From contig WYBE01000061.1 in NCBI GenBank assembly GCA_011526045.1, forward strand, positions 1 to 64,000: a stretch of 64,000 bases of DNA, in the 5' to 3' direction. Shown piece after piece: positions 17,783-26,016 of the stretch. The notes under the pieces were generated by a model, which made no database searches, was not told the origin of the DNA, and was given only the letters and a program-made list of their open reading frames with translations. How positions within the stretch are numbered: the stretch's first letter is position 1; every line of letters begins with the position of its first letter. The stretch is from Nevskiales bacterium (lineage in GTDB: Bacteria > Pseudomonadota > Gammaproteobacteria > Steroidobacterales > GCA-2729495). Made by a program: the position numbers and the translations under genes.

Positions 17783-18355
17783 CTAGTCCTCCGCCGCGCG
17801 CTGGAACTCGCGGCTGTCGGGCAGCGCCGCCAGGTCGAACCTCGGCCAGATCTCCAGTCCGCGCCGGAATGCGCCCCGCAGGTACTGCTCGCACCGCAGC
17901 TGCGGCTGGGGAAACTCGCTCACATGCTCTCGTTGCAAGAATCGGCGAAAGCCGTAGACCTCATCGACCACCAGGCCCACCGGATAGTCGGGGCTGTTCA
18001 GCACCACGACACGCGCGGATCGCTCTGCGCCGGTCGCGCCCGCCCCGAGGAACGCCCGCAGGTCGGCGATCGGCAGGAGATGCCCGCGCACGTTGGCAAG
18101 GCCACGTATCCACGGCTTGGCGCCCGGCACCCGCGTCAGGGTCGAGGGCAGCATCAGCACCTCCCTGACCTGTTCACGCGGCACGACGAACCGCTCGTTA
18201 CCGAGCCGCAGGCCGATGCCGACCCATTCTTCACCACTCGCATCGTCCCCCGTCGTCCCGGTCAGCGCTACCCGCGACCGCCGCTCCATCTCGCGCAGCA
18301 GGTCGAAAGGGTGCTCTCTGAGCTCCCGCAGTTCGCTGCCTCCCGTGACGCTCAT
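17783..18355 (-). CDS. pilI: PilI, CheW-like adaptor
   Basis: A 190-residue CheW-domain protein that links PilJ to ChpA. After a helical N-terminus (LREHPFDLLREMERRSR) the CheW core shows GIGLRLGNERFVVPREQV, PGAKPWIRGLANVRGHLLP and a VGLVVDEVYGFRRF segment, all typical of PilI. It starts ten bases after pilH and is followed by a 128-base gap before pilJ. Confidence 0.92.
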   Translation of the reverse strand: MSVTGGSELRELREHPFDLLREMERRSRVALTGTTGDDASGEEWVGIGLRLGNERFVVPREQVREVLMLPSTLTRVPGAKPWIRGLANVRGHLLPIADLRAFLGAGATGAERSARVVVLNSPDYPVGLVVDEVYGFRRFLQREHVSEFPQPQLRCEQYLRGAFRRGLEIWPRFDLAALPDSREFQRAAED

Positions 18356-18365
18356 GGCCCCGGAT

Positions 18366-18731
18366 TCATGATCGGATGTTGGCCCTCACGGCCGCGACGA
18401 GGTCATCGTCGCCGACCGGCTTGGTGATGTAGCTCACGGCGCCCTGCCGCAGGCCCCAGATGCGATCGGTTTCCTGGTCCTTGGAGGTCACGATGACCAC
18501 CGGGATCGAGGCCGTGGCCGGGTTCCTGGTCAGTTGCCGGGTCGCCTGGAATCCGTTCATCCCCGGCATCACGATGTCCATGAGGATCACGTCCGGGTGC
18601 TCGCGCTCGGCGAGGGTGATTGCCTCGCGACCTTCGCTGGCCACCAGCGTTTCGAATCCGTGGCGCTGCAGCGCCAGCGAGAGCACGTGCTGGTCAGTCG
18701 GGGAATCGTCAACGATCAGTACCAGTGCCAT
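18366..18731 (-). CDS. pilH: PilH, CheY-like response regulator
   Basis: A 121-residue single receiver domain. The acidic pair D8-D9, phosphoacceptor D52 (ILMDIVMPGMNG), and lysine near 104 (YITKPVG) are all present. The ATG at 18731 follows GGGAGG. It lies 23 bases behind pilG and ten bases before pilI. In the Pseudomonas pathway PilH opposes PilG and favours pilus retraction; the role here is by homology. Confidence 0.93.
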   Translation of the reverse strand: MALVLIVDDSPTDQHVLSLALQRHGFETLVASEGREAITLAEREHPDVILMDIVMPGMNGFQATRQLTRNPATASIPVVIVTSKDQETDRIWGLRQGAVSYITKPVGDDDLVAAVRANIRS

Positions 18732-18754
18732 CGGCACAACCTCCCTGGCCCGTC

Positions 18755-19162
18755 TCAGCGTGCGACGTGGCCCCTGATGGCTCCCAACAGTTCGTCCTTG
18801 GTGAACGGCTTCGTCAGGTAGTGCTCGGAACCTACGATGCGCCCGCGAGCGCGATCGAACAGCCCGTCCTTGCTCGACAGCATGATCACCGGGGTCTGCC
18901 GGAAGGTGCGGTTGTGCTTGATCAGCGCGCAGGTCTGATAGCCATCGAGCCGCGGCATCATGATGTCCACGAAGATGATGTCCGGCCGGTGATCTGCAAT
19001 CTTGGCAAGCGCGTCGAATCCATCTACCGCCGTGAAGACCTGGCAACCCTCCTTGGAAAGCAGGGTCTCCGCCGTGCGCCGAATGGTCTTGCTGTCGTCG
19101 ATGACCAGAATTTTCAGCCCACGCAGGTCACCTGCACCGTCCGCGCCCACTGAGGTCTCCAT
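18755..19162 (-). CDS. pilG: PilG, CheY-like response regulator
   Basis: A 135-residue receiver protein, first gene of the pil-chp operon. It contains ILVIDDSKTIRRTAETLL, phosphoacceptor D66 in IIFVDIMMPRLDGYQT, and LTKPFTKDELLGAI at the end, which is close to Pseudomonas PilG throughout. PilG promotes pilus extension and cAMP signalling in that species. I chose the ATG at 19162; a GTG 13 codons upstream (19201) is also in frame and nearer to an AAGGG sequence, so the start is not certain. Confidence 0.93.
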   Translation of the reverse strand: METSVGADGAGDLRGLKILVIDDSKTIRRTAETLLSKEGCQVFTAVDGFDALAKIADHRPDIIFVDIMMPRLDGYQTCALIKHNRTFRQTPVIMLSSKDGLFDRARGRIVGSEHYLTKPFTKDELLGAIRGHVAR

Positions 19163-19393
19163 GCGGGGTATCTGCTGACGCCCTTTTAACATAACGGTCA
19201 CAGCTCAGCCATGCCGCGCGCCAAGGTGGAAACCACGTGCTGCCGAGTCAGGCGCAGTGCCCGGAAAGACCACTGGGAATCCCCACAATAACGCCGGACT
19301 GGCCCAAGGCCTGAAAAGTCCTATCCGCGCGCACCGGGCGATGATAACCCTGCGCTGGTGATATTTCAGCAACCGTAGGAGAGAATTACATTT
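19163..19393. other. Divergent intergenic region pilG / gshB
   Basis: This 231-base region must contain the promoters for the pil-chp operon and for gshB. On the minus strand TATGTT near 19188-19193 could serve as a -10 box for pilG. On the plus strand GATAAC near 19342 and GATATT near 19359 are candidates for gshB. No good -35 partners were found. AGGAG at 19378-19382 serves gshB. No RNA gene or repeat is apparent. Confidence 0.4.
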
Positions 19394-20395
19394 TTGCCGC
19401 CTGTGTCACATTCGGAGGCGGGGAGCGAGTACGCCTTGGCCACTACCATCCGCCTCGGGTTCGTCATGGATCCCATCGCCGCCATCGCGCCGGCCAAGGA
19501 CAGCAGTCTCGCGATGATGCTCGAAGCGCAGCGACGCGGTTTCGAGCTGCATTATTTCGAACAGGGCGACCTGCGCATCCGCAATGGCGAGCCCCTTGCC
19601 AGCAGCCGGCTGCTGCGGGTGTTCGACGACGGGCAACGCTGGTTCGAACTCGCCGCCCGGCGGGACATCCGCCTCGGTGACCTCGACGTGATCCTGATGC
19701 GCAAGGACCCACCGTTCGACACCGAATACATCTACACCACCTACATCCTCGAGCGCGCGGAGCAATCTGGCGTACTGGTGATCAACCGCCCGGCCAGCCT
19801 GCGCGACATCAATGAAAAGGCCTTCACCGCGTGGTTCCCGCAGTGCTGCCCGGACACGCTGGTCACGCGTTGCATGGCGCAGATGAAGGCGTTCCTCGCC
19901 GAGCACGGCCATATCGTCGTCAAGCCGCTGCACGGCATGGGCGGGCGATCGATATTCGTGATCCGGCAGGGTGATCGCAATGCGAACGTCATATTCGAGA
20001 CACTGACGGAGTTCGATACCCGGCACGCGATCGCACAGCGTTACATTCCCGAAATTCGCCAGGGCGACAAGCGCATCCTGCTGGTGAACGGCGAGGCGCC
20101 CGAACACGTGCTCGCGCGCATCCCCGCCGAAGACGACAACCGCGGTAACCTCGTGATGGGCGCCGCCCCGGAAATCCGGCCGCTGACCGAGCGCGATCGC
20201 TGGATCGCCGGCCAGGTCGGGCCGGTGCTGCGCGAGCGCGGGGTGTTGTTCGCCGGCATCGACGTCATCGGCGACTACCTCACGGAAATCAATGTCACCA
20301 GCCCGACCGGGATCCGCGAACTCAAGAAATACGGCGGTGTCGATCTCGCGGCCCGGTTTTTCGATGTCGTCGAAGAGCGCGTCCGCAGCCGCTGA
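19394..20395 (+). CDS. gshB: Glutathione synthetase GshB
   Basis: An ATP-grasp enzyme of 333 residues that joins gamma-glutamylcysteine and glycine to give glutathione. Family hallmarks are IRLGFVMDPIAAIAPAKDSS at the start, ILMRKDPPFDTEYIYTTYIL, the ATP-grasp loop VKPLHGMGGRSIFVI, and NVTSPTGIRELKKYGG near the end. The TTG at 19394 lies 11 bases after AGGAG. A second TTG at 19436 would give a protein starting right at the conserved core and cannot be excluded. gshB next to pilG and before tonB-algH matches Pseudomonas gene order. Confidence 0.95.
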   Translation: MPPVSHSEAGSEYALATTIRLGFVMDPIAAIAPAKDSSLAMMLEAQRRGFELHYFEQGDLRIRNGEPLASSRLLRVFDDGQRWFELAARRDIRLGDLDVILMRKDPPFDTEYIYTTYILERAEQSGVLVINRPASLRDINEKAFTAWFPQCCPDTLVTRCMAQMKAFLAEHGHIVVKPLHGMGGRSIFVIRQGDRNANVIFETLTEFDTRHAIAQRYIPEIRQGDKRILLVNGEAPEHVLARIPAEDDNRGNLVMGAAPEIRPLTERDRWIAGQVGPVLRERGVLFAGIDVIGDYLTEINVTSPTGIRELKKYGGVDLAARFFDVVEERVRSR

Positions 20396-20432
20396 TAGCG
20401 CCCCGCCCCACCGGGCCGGACCCGTCGCAAGG

Positions 20433-21476
20433 ATGCCGCGCGCGATTCCCGGCCTGGCGTTGGCCGCACTGGCGCTCGCACTCGGCGCCTGCGACCGGCC
20501 TGCCGAGGTGTACCAGCGCGTCATCCCGCTGTTCGGCACCACCGGGCAGGTCGAGATCGTTGCCCGGGATCCGCAGCTCGCCGGGCAGGCGCTCGACCGA
20601 ATCGAGGCGCTGTATCTCGAACTCGACCGCGACTGGCGCAGCTTCGGCGCCGGCGAGCTCGGCCGCGTCAATGCGGCCCTGGAATCCGGCCAACGCGTTG
20701 AGCTGTCGCCCCGCCTGGAGCGACTGATCCGGCGTGGTCTGGAGCTGCGGTCGCTGTCCGATGGACTGCTGGAGCCGCGGGTCGGCACGCTGGTATCGCT
20801 GTGGGGCTTCGAGGACATGGCGCGGCACACGCCGCAGGAACCGCCGGACGAGGCAACCATCACGCGACTGCGCCGGCAAACGCTACAAGCCGCCGAACTG
20901 CATCTCGAGCATCACAGCATCCGCAGCGACGCGCCGGTCAGGCTCGATCTCAATGCGCTGGCTGAAGGCGCGGCACTGCAGGCGGGCGCCATGCTGCTGC
21001 ACGACCTCGGGGTGAGCGACGCGCTGATCGACACCGGTGGCGACCTGCTCGCGCTTGGCCGCAGGGGCACGCGCGCCTGGCGCGTCGGCATCAGAAACCC
21101 GGCGGCGCCGGGCGTGCTCGGCACGGTCGAGCTCGAGCCCGGCGAAGCGGTAGCGTCGTCCGGCAGTTACGAGCACCGCTTCGGCGCCTCCGGCGAGCAT
21201 CACCACATTCTCGACCCGCGCACCGGCCACCCGGCCCAAGACAGCCTCGGGGCGACCGTGATCGCCCGCGACGCAGAGCTCGCCGACGCCACTGCCACGG
21301 TGCTGATCGTGGCCGGCCCGGCACGGTTCGAGGAAATGGTCCGGCGCATGGGCGTGCAACACGCCCTGCTCGTGACAACCGACGGCAGGGTGTTGGCCAC
21401 GGAAGCGATGCGCGGCCGGCTCGGCTGGACGGAGCACGGCCGTGGCGACGCCACTCAGGCGCGCCAGGCTCCCTGA
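20433..21476 (+). CDS. apbE: ApbE-type FAD:protein FMN transferase lipoprotein
   Basis: A 347-residue enzyme that attaches FMN to threonines of flavoproteins, for example in Na+-pumping NADH dehydrogenase or Rnf complexes. It begins with a lipoprotein signal (LALAALALALGAC), so it should be anchored in the periplasm. Recognised regions are SLWGFEDMARHTPQ, VRLDLNALAEGAALQAG (usually DLGGIAKGYA) and HHILDPRTGHPAQDSLGATV. The altered first motif makes it a somewhat divergent member. The ATG at 20433 gives a clean signal peptide and lies 37 bases after gshB. The 3' end overlaps the convergent MFS gene by 22 bases. Confidence 0.85.
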   Translation: MPRAIPGLALAALALALGACDRPAEVYQRVIPLFGTTGQVEIVARDPQLAGQALDRIEALYLELDRDWRSFGAGELGRVNAALESGQRVELSPRLERLIRRGLELRSLSDGLLEPRVGTLVSLWGFEDMARHTPQEPPDEATITRLRRQTLQAAELHLEHHSIRSDAPVRLDLNALAEGAALQAGAMLLHDLGVSDALIDTGGDLLALGRRGTRAWRVGIRNPAAPGVLGTVELEPGEAVASSGSYEHRFGASGEHHHILDPRTGHPAQDSLGATVIARDAELADATATVLIVAGPARFEEMVRRMGVQHALLVTTDGRVLATEAMRGRLGWTEHGRGDATQARQAP

Positions 21477-22669
21477 CTGCCGGCCGGCGCGCGCCGGGTG
21501 CGATCCACGGCCGTACGCTGCCCGCGCACCGTGAGCAGCGCGAGCAGCATGACGACCAGGATTGGCGCACTCGCCAGGTTGAGCGCCTTCCACCCCAGGT
21601 GCTGGATCGCCGGGCCCGCGAGGATCGAGGCGAGCGCCTGAGACCCGAACACCGTGAATTCGTTGACCGCCTGCGCCGCAAAACGCTCGGTTGCATGGTA
21701 AGTGGTGGTGAGCAGCGTCGTACCGGATACGAACAACAGGTTCCATCCACAACCGAGCAGCGCCAGGCCCCACCAGTAGTGCGTGAACTGGCGGGAACCA
21801 AGCACGGAAATGCCGATTGCGAGCCCCATGAGCAGGACCCCCAACGTCATCATCCGCGTCACGCCCAGCCGCGTGATCAGCCAGCCGCTCAGCAGAGATG
21901 GCGCGAACATCGCCAGCAGGTGGCCCTGTATCACCTGCTTCGTATCCTCCACGCCGAACCCGTCGACGACGTGCATGCTCAGTGGCGTGGCCGTCATGAT
22001 GAAACTCATCACCGCGTAGCCCGAGACGCCGGCCAGCACGGCGACAATGAACGCGGGTTGCCGGACGATTACCATCAGTGGTCTCGCGGCCTCCCCCGCA
22101 CTCGCTTCGCTCAGCACCGGCGCGGGCAAGCGCGAAAGCAGCAGCATCGCCATTGCGAACAGCAGCGCCACCGCAACGAACGATCCGGAGTACTCGCTGC
22201 TGCGCACCCAGTGGCTCGCGGCCAGCGCCAGCTGCGGGCCGGCGAAAGCCGCAACCAGCATCCCGCACATGACGATCGACACTACGATGCCCGCGCGCTC
22301 GGGCGGCAGATACTCCACCGCGGCGAACCGGTACTGGTGCACACACGCCATGTTGGCACCCATCAGGAAGATGGCCAGGCAGAACATCGTGAAATCCTGC
22401 CGGGCAACCGCCCAGGCCACCACGAGCGCGGACAGTCCGGCCAGCCCTGCGCCGAGCATGAACGTGCGCTTGCGCCCGATGCGGCCCATCAACAGGGCGG
22501 CGGGCACCGTGGTCGTCGCAACACCCAGAATGGCCATGGTGACCGGCAGGGTTGCCCACTCGGGTCGAGGCGTAAGCGCGGCGCCCAGGATGCCGCCCAG
22601 CAACACGACGACGAACATCCCCGAGGCAGCCAGTGCCTGGGCGGCCGCGAGCAGGTAGACGTTGCGCAT
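21455..22669 (-). CDS. MFS transporter, substrate unknown
   Basis: A 404-residue major facilitator permease with 11-12 hydrophobic segments. The MFS loop motif is visible as LLMGRIGRKRTFMLG after helix 2, and the second half contains LSGWLITRLGVTRMM. Nothing identifies the substrate. It is inserted on the opposite strand between apbE and tonB, interrupting an otherwise conserved gshB-tonB-algH order. The start at 22669 (MRNVYLLAAAQALAASG) matches the first helix; the longer open frame upstream overlaps the tonB leader and is rejected. Confidence 0.85.
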   Translation of the reverse strand: MRNVYLLAAAQALAASGMFVVVLLGGILGAALTPRPEWATLPVTMAILGVATTTVPAALLMGRIGRKRTFMLGAGLAGLSALVVAWAVARQDFTMFCLAIFLMGANMACVHQYRFAAVEYLPPERAGIVVSIVMCGMLVAAFAGPQLALAASHWVRSSEYSGSFVAVALLFAMAMLLLSRLPAPVLSEASAGEAARPLMVIVRQPAFIVAVLAGVSGYAVMSFIMTATPLSMHVVDGFGVEDTKQVIQGHLLAMFAPSLLSGWLITRLGVTRMMTLGVLLMGLAIGISVLGSRQFTHYWWGLALLGCGWNLLFVSGTTLLTTTYHATERFAAQAVNEFTVFGSQALASILAGPAIQHLGWKALNLASAPILVVMLLALLTVRGQRTAVDRTRRAPAGSQGAWRA

Positions 22670-22826
22670 CGCTGCCAGACCTGACCGAAGAAGGGGAACG
22701 TCGCAGCGTATCACGCGCTGGCGGCGAGCCGGCGTGGTGGCCGCCGCGTCAGCGGGCGTCCCGGGAAGCCGGGCGCAACGTTGCCTCAGTGTGTGATGGA
22801 TTGCCGCCTGCCGCCGGGCGCCCACG

Positions 22827-22832
22827 TATAAT
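22827..22832 (+). promoter_or_regulatory. -10 box upstream of tonB
   Basis: A perfect TATAAT at 22827-22832 stands out in this GC-rich sequence. The nearest -35-like sequence, TTGCCG at 22801-22806, is 20 bases away, wider than ideal. Transcription would start near 22840, leaving an 86-base leader if the GTG at 22926 is used, or almost none if the GTG at 22842 is used. Confidence 0.5.
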
Positions 22833-22925
22833 CCGGAGGCCGTGAGGAAGCGGCGCCGGCGGGTTCCGGCGGCCTCGAGCCGCCGAACGCCGGATCCCTC
22901 TACTCGCCGGGGGAGCAATCGGAAA

Positions 22926-23873
22926 GTGATTCGCAGACAGGCCGCGCGACCAGCATACGACCCGACGCAACTCGCCCTGGCAGGCGCGTGGTCGGCAACC
23001 GCCGCGCAGGACCGCCTCGCCTCCACGGTGTTCCTCGCTGCACTCCTGCACGGCATCGTGATTCTCGGCGTCACGTTCACGGCGGACCCGGCGCAGCGTG
23101 ACCCGACAGCGACCTCACTGGAGGTCGTACTGGTCACGCGTGACTACGAGAAGATGGCGGCACCGCTCAAACCCTCCCTGCTCGCCGAGCAGAACCTGCT
23201 GGGGCGGGGCAACGCGCCGCTCTCGGCCAGGCTGCGCACGGCACCGCCGCAGACCGAAGATCTCGCCATGCCGGGGCCGGATCAACCGGGCGCACTGACC
23301 AGCCCACGCAAAACCGGCACCCCGACGCCCGCGGTCTCGCGCCTGACTTCCGCAGCGCGCGCCGCGGAAACGTTGCGGGCGGGCGAGACCGGGGCCGAGG
23401 CGCTGCAGGCCGCTCAGCATATGTCGCTGCAGGGTGAGACGAGCACGGCAGACCTGCTCGGTGAACTCGATACGGTCACGGCGATCCCGGACAGCAACCC
23501 GCGTGAACTCCTCGTCAGCGCCAGCACGCGCGAGTCGCGCATCGCCGGCTACCTGAATTCCTGGAAGATGCGCGTGGAGCGCGTCGGCACGCTCAATTTC
23601 CCAAGCGCTGCTGCAATTCCCGGGGTGCGCGCCTATCCCGTGCTCGAGGTGGCAATCGGAGCCGATGGCGCGCTCCGGGAAGTCGTCGTGCGAAGCTCCT
23701 CGGGTCACCGTACGCTCGACCAGGCCGCGATGGAGATCCTGCGGCTCGCGGCGCCCTTCGAACCGTTTCCGCAGCGCCTGCGCGAGGACTATGACGTGCT
23801 GCGGTTCGCCTACGAATGGCACTTCGGACGCGGCGCCGGGGCAGGCCGGGTCACGGACGTCAGCGGATCATGA
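22926..23873 (+). CDS. tonB: TonB-family energy transducer
   Basis: A 315-residue inner-membrane protein that transmits proton-motive force to outer-membrane receptors such as BtuB. It has a single N-terminal membrane helix (STVFLAALLHGIVILGVTF, about residues 34-52), a periplasmic linker, and a C-terminal TonB domain containing YPVLEVAIGADGALREVVVR and the hallmark SSGHRTLDQAAMEILRLAAP. The GTG at 22926 gives a short cytoplasmic tail. A GTG at 22842, in the same frame, would add 28 arginine-rich residues and cannot be excluded. There is no adjacent exbB or exbD. The gene ends in an ATGA overlap with algH. Confidence 0.88.
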   Translation: MIRRQAARPAYDPTQLALAGAWSATAAQDRLASTVFLAALLHGIVILGVTFTADPAQRDPTATSLEVVLVTRDYEKMAAPLKPSLLAEQNLLGRGNAPLSARLRTAPPQTEDLAMPGPDQPGALTSPRKTGTPTPAVSRLTSAARAAETLRAGETGAEALQAAQHMSLQGETSTADLLGELDTVTAIPDSNPRELLVSASTRESRIAGYLNSWKMRVERVGTLNFPSAAAIPGVRAYPVLEVAIGADGALREVVVRSSSGHRTLDQAAMEILRLAAPFEPFPQRLREDYDVLRFAYEWHFGRGAGAGRVTDVSGS

Positions 23874-24460
23874 GCGACAGCGACAGGACGGCATCTTTGG
23901 CTGACGTCACCTATCTCACCGGGCACCTGCTGATCGCCATGCCGGCGATGGCGGATCCGAATTTCACGCGGACCGTGACCTACATCTGCGAACACAATGA
24001 CAGCGGCGCCCTCGGCATCGTCATCAACCGGCCGCTGCAGATGGATCTCGGCGAGGTGTTCGAGCAACTCTCGCTGGAATCGGCCGATGTCGGCCTGGCG
24101 AGACAGCCGGTGCTGCGGGGCGGCCCGGTGCAGACCGAGCGCGGCTTCGTGCTGCACGAGCCGACCCGTGCGTGGGATTCGACGGTCGAAGTCAGCGAGA
24201 CGGTGCATCTCACCACGTCCCAGGACATCCTGACCGCCATGGCGCAGGGCACCGGACCGAAGCGCGCCATCATGGCGCTCGGCTACGCCGGCTGGGGCGC
24301 CGGCCAGCTGGAGCTGGAGATTGGCGCCAACGCCTGGCTGAGCGTGCCGGCCAGCCCGGCCATCGTGTTCGAGACCCCGTTCGAGGCGCGCTGGACGGCC
24401 GCCGCAGGCCTGCTCGGCATCAACCTTGCGACGATCAGTTCCGAGGCGGGTCACGCGTGA
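23870..24460 (+). CDS. algH: YqgE/AlgH family protein (UPF0301)
   Basis: A 196-residue soluble protein of the AlgH family. The conserved opening YLTGHLLIAMPAMADPNFTRTVTYICEHN, with GALGIVINRP and VLRGGPVQTERGFVLH following, is unmistakable (the first motif begins near residue 14). AlgH was first named as a regulator of alginate production in Pseudomonas, but its molecular activity is not established. The start codon overlaps the tonB stop (ATGA), so the two are translationally coupled. It is separated from ruvX, its usual partner, by an unusually long 210-base gap. Confidence 0.93.
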   Translation: MSDSDRTASLADVTYLTGHLLIAMPAMADPNFTRTVTYICEHNDSGALGIVINRPLQMDLGEVFEQLSLESADVGLARQPVLRGGPVQTERGFVLHEPTRAWDSTVEVSETVHLTTSQDILTAMAQGTGPKRAIMALGYAGWGAGQLELEIGANAWLSVPASPAIVFETPFEARWTAAAGLLGINLATISSEAGHA

Positions 24461-24484
24461 TTTTAGGTTCAGCGCCGAGCTGCG

Positions 24485-24559
24485 GGGACGCTGCAACGGG
24501 CGTGTGGGGCAGCGCGCATAGGCCATGGACGGCCGTAGCAAGCGTCCCGGCGCAGCGTC
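24485..24559 (+). other. Alternative-pairing segment in the algH-ruvX gap
   Basis: GGGACGCT at 24485-24492 can pair perfectly with AGCGTCCC at 24541-24548, enclosing a small GGCC-closed hairpin. The overlapping GACGCTGC at 24487-24494 can instead pair with GCAGCGTC at 24552-24559. One 5' strand with two mutually exclusive 3' partners resembles an attenuator or riboswitch-type leader, but no ligand-binding core or terminator T run is visible. Confidence 0.35.
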
Positions 24560-24634
24560 GCCGCCAGTAGCCCCTGCAGCGGGATCAGTGCGACGCCTTC
24601 GCGACAGCCACGCAAATCGGCGATGAACCTGAGC

Positions 24635-24662
24635 TTGCGCGGCGCCCCTCAGCCCCGATAAT
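24635..24662 (+). promoter_or_regulatory. Promoter of ruvX
   Basis: TTGCGC at 24635-24640 and GATAAT at 24657-24662 are 16 bases apart. Transcription would begin near 24669, only a base or two before the ruvX ATG at 24671. There is no Shine-Dalgarno sequence, so ruvX is probably translated from a leaderless message when this promoter is used. Confidence 0.5.
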
Positions 24663-24670
24663 CGCCGTCG

Positions 24671-25105
24671 ATGGCCGACCGCGCCCTCGTCTTCGACTTC
24701 GGTACCCGCAGAATCGGTGTGGCGAGCGCCAACCGGTTTGCGCAGACCACGACGATGCTGGCGACACTGTCGGCCCGCGATGGCCGGCCGGCGTGGGAGC
24801 AGATCGCCGCGTTGATCGTGGACTGGCAACCCGAAGTGCTGGTCGTCGGGGTTCCGCGCAACGCCGACGGCACGGAGTCGGACATGACCGTTCGCGCGCG
24901 CTCGTTTGCCGCCTGGCTCACCCGACAGTCCGGCCTGGCCACGGAGGAAGTCGATGAACGCTTCACCTCGGTCGAGGCCGAAGGCATGCTCCGGGATCAG
25001 CGCCGCGCGGGCAGCCGCACCCGCAGGATACGGCCGGAGGACATCGATCGCATGGCGGCGGCGCTGATTGCGCAGACGTGGCTGCGGTCGGCTCCGGTAC
25101 CATAA
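24671..25105 (+). CDS. ruvX: RuvX/YqgF, Holliday-junction resolvase-like RNase
   Basis: A 144-residue RNase H-fold protein. Family motifs are LVFDFGTRRIGVASA at the start, VLVVGVPRNADGT in the middle, VDERFTSVEAE and finally DIDRMAAALI, which supplies the last acidic residue. In E. coli YqgF is implicated in 16S rRNA 5' maturation, and other members resolve Holliday junctions; which applies here cannot be told. It stands between algH and a pyrK-like gene. Confidence 0.94.
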   Translation: MADRALVFDFGTRRIGVASANRFAQTTTMLATLSARDGRPAWEQIAALIVDWQPEVLVVGVPRNADGTESDMTVRARSFAAWLTRQSGLATEEVDERFTSVEAEGMLRDQRRAGSRTRRIRPEDIDRMAAALIAQTWLRSAPVP

Positions 25106-25109
25106 CCGC

Positions 25110-26006
25110 ATGGGAGCCGGGCACCGCAGCACCATTTTCCTGGAGGACGCGCGCCTCGCGGCCATCCATGCGTTTCCGGGGCAGCAGTTCGTGCTGCGGC
25201 TCGAGGCACCGCAATGCGCGGCGCGGGCGACCCCTGGAAGCTTCGTGCACCTGCAGTGCGCGGCCGACTTTCCGATGCGCCGCCCCCTGTCGATCCTGCG
25301 GGCCGATCCCGGCGCAGGCTGGATCGAGGTGCTGTTTAAAGTGGTTGGCGAAGGGCTGCGCGCGCTCTCGCACGCTGTGCCGGGTCAGTTCATCAGCATG
25401 CTTGGCCCGATCGGCCGGGGCTTCGCGCCTGACCCGGAGCGGCCACGCGCGGTGTTGGTCGGTGGCGGGGTGGGCATGCCGCCACTGCAGTTCCTTGCCG
25501 AGCGGCTCGCGGCGGATGCCGCTCGCGAGTGGCAGCCGATCGCTTTCTTTGGCTCCGAGATCCCGTTCCCGTTCCGTCCGGCACGCGCCGGCGGCCGCCT
25601 TCACGGCATCGACCATCACATCGACGCCTGCGAGCCGGCACTGGAGGCGCTCGGCGTACCGTCACGGCTCGCCTCGCTGGCGGACTTCGACGGGTGTTAC
25701 CGGGGCTTTGTGACCACGCTCGCCGGCGAGTGGCTCGCAGCACTGCACGAGAGCGACCGCCGCGAGGCGATGATCTTCGCCTGCGGCCCGCACGCGATGC
25801 TGCGCGCGGCTGCCGGCCTCGCGCGCGACTTCGGGCTGCCGGCCCAGTTGTGCCTCGAAGAATACATGGCCTGCGGCGTCGGCGGCTGCGCCGGCTGCGC
25901 AGTCAGGGTCACGACCGACAACGGTCCGGCGATGAAGCGCGTCTGCGTGGATGGCCCGGTGTTCAATGCCCGGGCCGTTTACCCGGAGATCTTCGCCACG
26001 GCGTGA
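25110..26006 (+). CDS. pyrK: PyrK-like dihydroorotate dehydrogenase electron-transfer subunit
   Basis: A 298-residue flavin/iron-sulphur reductase. It has a ferredoxin-reductase-like FAD domain (MRRPLSIL as flavin motif), an NAD-binding segment LVGGGVGMPPLQFLAE, and a C-terminal [2Fe-2S] cysteine set ACGVGGCAGC (C-x4-C-x2-C) followed by a fourth cysteine in KRVCVDGPVF. This pattern is typical of PyrK, which passes electrons from class 1B dihydroorotate dehydrogenase to NAD+. No catalytic PyrD subunit is nearby, so the partner is unknown. The ATG at 25110 lies four bases after ruvX. Confidence 0.85.
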   Translation: MGAGHRSTIFLEDARLAAIHAFPGQQFVLRLEAPQCAARATPGSFVHLQCAADFPMRRPLSILRADPGAGWIEVLFKVVGEGLRALSHAVPGQFISMLGPIGRGFAPDPERPRAVLVGGGVGMPPLQFLAERLAADAAREWQPIAFFGSEIPFPFRPARAGGRLHGIDHHIDACEPALEALGVPSRLASLADFDGCYRGFVTTLAGEWLAALHESDRREAMIFACGPHAMLRAAAGLARDFGLPAQLCLEEYMACGVGGCAGCAVRVTTDNGPAMKRVCVDGPVFNARAVYPEIFATA

Positions 26007-26016
26007 AGCCGCTGTG

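Noticed and set aside
20292..20432. A longer apbE start overlapping gshB
   Set aside because: The added residues are not a signal peptide; the ATG at 20433 places the lipobox correctly.
22842..22925. The upstream GTG as the tonB start
   Set aside because: It adds 28 arginine-rich residues unlike TonB tails and its GGAGG is only two bases away. It remains possible if the message is leaderless.
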